61,307 nucleotides of DNA from Oscillospiraceae bacterium (lineage in GTDB: Bacteria; Bacillota; Clostridia; Oscillospirales; Oscillospiraceae). The stretch lies in assembly GCA_017380435.1 (NCBI GenBank), contig JAFODZ010000053.1, positions 1 to 61,307 on the forward strand, read 5' to 3'. The notes beneath the pieces were generated by a model. It worked only from the letters and a program-made list of their open reading frames with translations. It was not told where the DNA came from and made no database searches. Made by a program: the position numbers and the translations under genes. Shown here one piece after another: positions 58,059 to 61,307 of this stretch (position 1 is its first letter; each line of letters opens with the position of its first letter).

Positions 58059-59201
58059 TTACGGTTCTGGAATCAATCCCAAAGAATACTTCCAAAATAA
58101 GATTCTTCTGACCGACTGATCGATTTGCGACTCGGAGAGTCGCCCACTTCGGACAGCATCGAAAACGGCATCATATTGGACGCGGTATTCGGTGCAGCAC
58201 AGGAGATCGTTTCCGGCCTCCACAGCCATCACCGCTGCCTCCTCGTGCCCGTATAGATCGGTGATGGCCTGCATCACCAGATCGTCAGTGGTAATCACAC
58301 CGTCAAACGCCATATCCTGGCGAATATACTGGTGAACCTTGGCAGAAAGAGAAGCGGGATATTCCGAATCCAAACAATTGACAAAGGTATGGCTGACCAT
58401 AATGGCATCGCAGCTGGAGCGGATTCCGTACTGGAATGGGATCAGATCCCGACTTTCCAGCTCTTCTAAGGGGCGCTCGTCCACAGCGATGGCAATGTGG
58501 GTATCGGTGTTGTTGCCGTAGCCGGGGAAGTGCTTGAGAACACCGCCCATCTGATTTTCCCGCATAATCGCCAGCACAGAGGCAATGTACTGTCCGGTGG
58601 TCTGCGGATCTTGCCCCAGAGAGCGGCGGTACATAAAAGCGTTGGGATCGGTGGTGATATCACAAACCGGCGCCAGATTTACATTGATTCCCAATCCCTT
58701 CAGAAGCTGACATTTTTCCGTTTCTGTTTGCCCCACCAATTCTATGCCACCGGCATCGTAAAGATTTCTCGGGGAAGGGAAGTTCTCACTGCGGTATTGG
58801 CTATAGGTGCTGACCCGGGTCACAATTCCGCCCTCTTCATCTACAGCAATCAGCAGGGGAATCTTGGCTTCAGATTGCAGATTTTTAATGAGAAGGGCAG
58901 CTTCCTCGGGAGTCCGGTTTTTAAAGTCCTTGCCGAAAAGCACAAAACCACCCAGGTGGCAGGCTGTAATATCTTCCAAAGCGTATTCATCCGCATAACG
59001 AACCAGGAAAAGCTGCCCGACCTTTTCTTCTAAGGTCATTTCTGACAGAATGACATCCACAATATGTGGCTTTTCCGGCTCGGTTACCGGGATCGTCTCC
59101 TCTGTGACCACAGGGTCGGTGGAGGGGATATTTTCGGCATTATTTTGTGCGCATCCGCATAGCAGCAGGGCGCATAACAGTAGTATCCATATTCGTTTCA
59201 T
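58059..59201 (-). CDS. Beta-N-acetylhexosaminidase lipoprotein, GH3 (NagZ-like)
   Basis: 380 residues. The signal MKRIWILLLCALLLCGC ends in a lipobox Cys, then a Thr/Pro/Glu spacer. GH3 features: VGQLFLVRY, VDEEGGIVTRVS, KHFPGYGNNTDTH and the nucleophile Asp region TTDDLVMQA. NagZ-like enzymes release GlcNAc from cell-wall fragments; as a lipoprotein it would act outside the cell, unlike E. coli NagZ. GGGAGGTGA places ATG 59201; the GTG at 59210 is 3 codons earlier. It links to nagB in function, not in position. Confidence 0.88.
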   Translation of the reverse strand: MKRIWILLLCALLLCGCAQNNAENIPSTDPVVTEETIPVTEPEKPHIVDVILSEMTLEEKVGQLFLVRYADEYALEDITACHLGGFVLFGKDFKNRTPEEAALLIKNLQSEAKIPLLIAVDEEGGIVTRVSTYSQYRSENFPSPRNLYDAGGIELVGQTETEKCQLLKGLGINVNLAPVCDITTDPNAFMYRRSLGQDPQTTGQYIASVLAIMRENQMGGVLKHFPGYGNNTDTHIAIAVDERPLEELESRDLIPFQYGIRSSCDAIMVSHTFVNCLDSEYPASLSAKVHQYIRQDMAFDGVITTDDLVMQAITDLYGHEEAAVMAVEAGNDLLCCTEYRVQYDAVFDAVRSGRLSESQIDQSVRRILFWKYSLGLIPEP

Positions 59202-59219
59202 GGGGGTCACCTCCCGGGT

Positions 59220-59248
59220 ATTATATCAAAAGCCGCAGCGGATGTAAA
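59220..59248 (-). promoter_or_regulatory. Sigma-A promoter for the GH3 lipoprotein
   Basis: Minus-strand TTTACA (59243-59248), 17 bp, consensus TATAAT (59220-59225), unusually close to the gene: RNA starts only about 15 bases before the ATG. Confidence 0.7.
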
Positions 59249-59357
59249 GCAATGACCTCCCAGAAAGGATAATTCGATTATAGAAGTGAAATATTGGTTT
59301 TGCAATATACTTATTCACGATTACTTATTAATATCCAATAAAATGAATGGGTTTTTA

Positions 59358-59530
59358 GTGAAATCGTTCGCTGACGCTCACGGTGAAATCAAAGGCTTAC
59401 GCCTTTGGTGAAATATTCTGCTGACGCAAAATGTGAAATTAAATCCACCCACCGCGAGCCGCAATTTCACTCGAGCGAAGCGAGAATTTCACATTGCGAA
59501 GCAATATTTCACCCACCCGAAAGGGTGGAT
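59358..59530. repeat. GTGAAAT hairpin array
   Basis: Four direct GTGAAAT heptamers (59358, 59383, 59408, 59433) are followed by three inverted ATTTCAC (59464, 59486, 59506). Short stems lie between them: CAAAGGC/GCCTTTG, TCGAGCGAAGCGAGA, ATTGCGAAGCAAT and CCACCC/GGGTGG. The spacing is close to 20-25 bases. No gene overlaps it (a 66-residue frame is just its read-through). Probably a non-autonomous mobile or structural repeat. Confidence 0.7.
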
Positions 59531-59536
59531 TTAACT

Positions 59537-59571
59537 GAAAAAGTCCAGATGCAAAGCATCCGGACTTTTTC
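59537..59571. terminator. Hairpin at the end of the repeat array
   Basis: GAAAAAGTCC-GATGC and GCATC-GGACTTTTTC pair with one mismatch (59537-59552 with 59556-59571). The T-run inside the stem makes it work in both directions. No gene ends here directly, so it may belong to the repeat. Confidence 0.65.
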
Positions 59572-59707
59572 TGGCAGTATTGAACTTAATGTATATTTCT
59601 GCTAAGATTTTGAAGAGATTAAAGGTCAAAATACTTAGAGTTGCAACAGTTTTCCTGTGTTCCATCGTGTAAGAATGAGTCTATTTGGCATTTGAACTAA
59701 ATAGATA

Positions 59708-60709
59708 TCAGGAGAGCACAGGTTCTCCCTTGCTCGGTAAGGACACAATCCACTGGTTAACCGTTTCAACAATCTCCGTTTTCTTTGCAAAGTGCAGGTA
59801 GTGCCCACCTTCCACGCGGATCACCTTGCTGAACTCAGATTCCGCGATGACGTCTTTATGCAGCTGTTCCCAAGCAGCCATTACTTCACAGTTGGAGCTG
59901 GCTACAAACTGCAGGACGGGAAGGTTTTCTGGAAATTTCATTTCCGCAACAGTTTCCAAATGTGCATCAAAACAGTCTTGCTCATTCAGGACTGTTGTAT
60001 TGTAACTGCGATCCAATGCAAGGATTCGGTATACTTTTAGCTGTTCCTCGCTGTAATCGTAGGAAAAATCTGCAAAAATTATCCTTTTTGGGTCGCCGAT
60101 GGATAGTGCGCGGGAAATTCCAAGTACATTTTGCGTTTTTTGTAAGTATGCACTGATTTTGTTGATGGCTGTTATGGAAATTGGGTAAGGATTTTCTTCG
60201 TTTTGTCCTGGGACAGAGCAGTCGATGCCGATAAACCCAAGCACTTCTTCCGGATAGGTGTTCGCCCAGTACAGACTATACAGACCGGAGAGAGAATGTG
60301 CCATCAGATAATACCGATCACAACCCAGAGAGGAAACACATTGATGCAATTCCTTTACCACAGTATCCATATCGCGGCTTGCATCTGTTGTATCGGAAAG
60401 CCCATAGCCAAAGGGTTCTATTGTGATAACCCGGTAGTGTTTCGACAAAGCTTCAGCTAACGGCAAGAACTCCAGTACGGGCGAAGCAGATGCGGAGCCT
60501 GGAAGCAGAATAATGGTTGTTTCGTTTTCCTCACCTTGAATATCAACGACCATTGTTTTGCCATTGACTTCTACGGCTTGTCCGTAAGCATTGGGAAGCA
60601 GCTTGGAGTCTATGCGTTTGCAAATTTGGTTCCATAGAACCAAGGCGAGTACAGAAAAAAGAATAACAAGAAATACCCATTTCAAAACAATCTTCACCCG
60701 TTTCTTCAC
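59708..60709 (-). CDS. Membrane-anchored alpha/beta hydrolase
   Basis: 333 residues. A basic start and hydrophobic helix (about 7-27, VFLVILFSVLALVLW) anchor it, then an alpha/beta hydrolase fold. Nucleophile elbow AHSLSGLYSL near residue 140, catalytic His in GGHYLHF near the end; the Asp is probably near FVASSNCEV. LPGSASASPVLEFLPLAEAL is the oxyanion-strand region. Substrate unknown; lipase- or haloperoxidase-like. GGAGGAACATATCGTG precedes ATG 60709. It has its own promoter. Downstream (59572-59707) nothing was recognised. Confidence 0.82.
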   Translation of the reverse strand: MKKRVKIVLKWVFLVILFSVLALVLWNQICKRIDSKLLPNAYGQAVEVNGKTMVVDIQGEENETTIILLPGSASASPVLEFLPLAEALSKHYRVITIEPFGYGLSDTTDASRDMDTVVKELHQCVSSLGCDRYYLMAHSLSGLYSLYWANTYPEEVLGFIGIDCSVPGQNEENPYPISITAINKISAYLQKTQNVLGISRALSIGDPKRIIFADFSYDYSEEQLKVYRILALDRSYNTTVLNEQDCFDAHLETVAEMKFPENLPVLQFVASSNCEVMAAWEQLHKDVIAESEFSKVIRVEGGHYLHFAKKTEIVETVNQWIVSLPSKGEPVLS

Positions 60710-60739
60710 GATATGTTCCTCCGCAAATAGATATTCTAT

Positions 60740-60768
60740 AATATAGCATGTGATTTATGTGATTTCAA
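60740..60768 (-). promoter_or_regulatory. Sigma-A promoter for the alpha/beta hydrolase
   Basis: Minus-strand TTGAAA (60763-60768), 17 bp, TATATT (60740-60745). The stretch 60769-60982 beyond it holds no recognisable gene. Confidence 0.55.
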
Positions 60769-60982
60769 GGACGGAATCATCCGTTGTTTGAATCCATCAT
60801 GTAGGTGTTTTGCATCTATGAAAATCGAGCGATATTTCCGGAAGGGTGGATTCGCCCTGCTGCGGTCGGGCCATGTCGCTAAGAGCCGCCTTTCGAATCC
60901 GGCTTTTTTACTGCATTGAGCGAAATAGCTATTGCAATGCAATGATGCTCCATATATAATTGCATTAAAGGTGGGGATTATC

Positions 60983-61307
60983 ATGCACAAATATTTGACA
61001 GCCGGATGGGAAAAGTTTTCATTTATTGTGACACCTGCAGAGCTGGAGACTGTATTGGCAAATATGCATTTGCTGATTGTCAACAGGCATGTACCGAATG
61101 GTTACAGTGAAACGCCCCTTTGTGAATACCTTGCAGACTACGGTGCGTTTTACAGCAAGTTGATATCTGGACAGCAACTGACACGCGGTGACATTGGGCG
61201 GTTTGCGCAAATCGGTATTGCCAGGTCGCTGGATACTCATTCCTATGGCCACACACATACATATCACGGTCAGAAGTATTTGTTAGATGATTTTGATGAG
61301 CCCTGTG
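60983..61307 (+). CDS. Unknown protein, 3' end outside the window
   Basis: 108 codons are visible without a stop, from ATG 60983 with AGGTGGGGAT upstream. The protein is soluble in appearance: MHKYLTAGWEKFSFIVTPAE, then a Tyr/His-rich segment (HSYGHTHTYHGQKY). No domain was recognised. The ORF is long for chance at this base composition and has a good ribosome binding site, so it is probably real. Confidence 0.6.
   Translation, partial: MHKYLTAGWEKFSFIVTPAELETVLANMHLLIVNRHVPNGYSETPLCEYLADYGAFYSKLISGQQLTRGDIGRFAQIGIARSLDTHSYGHTHTYHGQKYLLDDFDEPC

Noticed and set aside
59405..59605. 66-residue frame in the GTGAAAT array
   Set aside because: Made of the repeat itself; no ribosome binding site, and it runs through a strong hairpin.
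60769..60982. Possible transposase or toxin remnant before the last gene
   Set aside because: Minus-strand frame gives a Pro/Arg-rich product with no family similarity that I could recognise.

Overview
The window reads as a chromosomal segment of a low-to-mid-GC Clostridia bacterium, most likely an anaerobic gut member of the Oscillospirales. The signs are Gram-positive gene orders (sepF-divIVA-ileS, rpsF-ssb-rpsR, miaB-mutS-mutL-miaA-hfq), two T-box leaders, strong AGGAGG ribosome binding sites, consensus sigma-A promoters with a near-invariant 17-bp spacer, and 4Fe-4S enzymes. The family placement is inference from gene content; there is no rRNA in the window. Most of it is a housekeeping chromosome with tightly packed operons. 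No CRISPR array, intact prophage or intact transposase was seen.

Layout. 0-3.6 kb (+): the 3' end of ribosomal protein S1, then a Dabb protein, an ACT-domain protein, a UPF0210 protein and a small membrane protein. 3.6-7.7 kb (-): tmk, a DJ-1 protein, mltG and a U32 peptidase. 7.9-11 kb (+): a DEAD-box helicase overlapping a divergent DprA/SLOG protein, then an Fe-S aldo/keto reductase. 11-24.7 kb (-): miaB, mutS, a CPBP protease, an esterase, mutL, miaA, hfq, yggS, sepF, divIVA, an isoleucine T-box leader and ileS. 24.9-29.5 kb (+): a PpiC-type foldase, a repeat pair with tRNA-Lys and tRNA-Gln on the minus strand, asnS, and rpsF-ssb-rpsR. 29.5-32.4 kb (-): two unknown membrane-anchored proteins and an L,D-transpeptidase lipoprotein. 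32.7-39.3 kb (+): a CBS protein, a membrane-bound XRE regulator with 5-formyl-THF cyclo-ligase and small unknowns, then murC-ddl-DUF1934. 39.5-44.4 kb (+): one 1623-residue secreted cell-wall enzyme with five RICIN-like lectin domains. 44.6-53.5 kb: DUF1540, an LDH/MDH-family enzyme, lipoate ligase (-), and a DeoR regulator upstream of a 2-oxoacid dehydrogenase E2 and fused E1, a metallo-hydrolase and nagB. 53.6-56.2 kb (-): feoA-feoB with a small Cys-rich partner. 56.3-58 kb (+): a tryptophan T-box and trpB2. 58-60.7 kb (-): a GH3 NagZ-like lipoprotein and an alpha/beta hydrolase, separated by a GTGAAAT hairpin array. The last 325 bases hold an unknown gene cut by the window edge.

How the genes work together. 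Envelope growth and remodelling recur: mltG, sepF, divIVA, murC, ddl, the L,D-transpeptidase, the large CHAP/RICIN enzyme, NagZ and nagB. Together they cover precursor synthesis, chain termination, crosslinking, turnover and amino-sugar recycling. The most distinctive block is 45.9-52.0 kb, where a lipoate ligase and a DeoR regulator flank a two-gene lipoate-dependent oxoacid dehydrogenase with no E3 nearby. Its tandem lipoyl domains both carry the same set of unusual cysteines, and a shared 13-mer overlaps the promoter of the regulator and that of the complex. The feo locus carries three 6-4-6 palindromes that look like operators of a DtxR-type iron repressor, one of them on the feoA promoter. 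I ran no computation; all names come from reading motifs and gene order.
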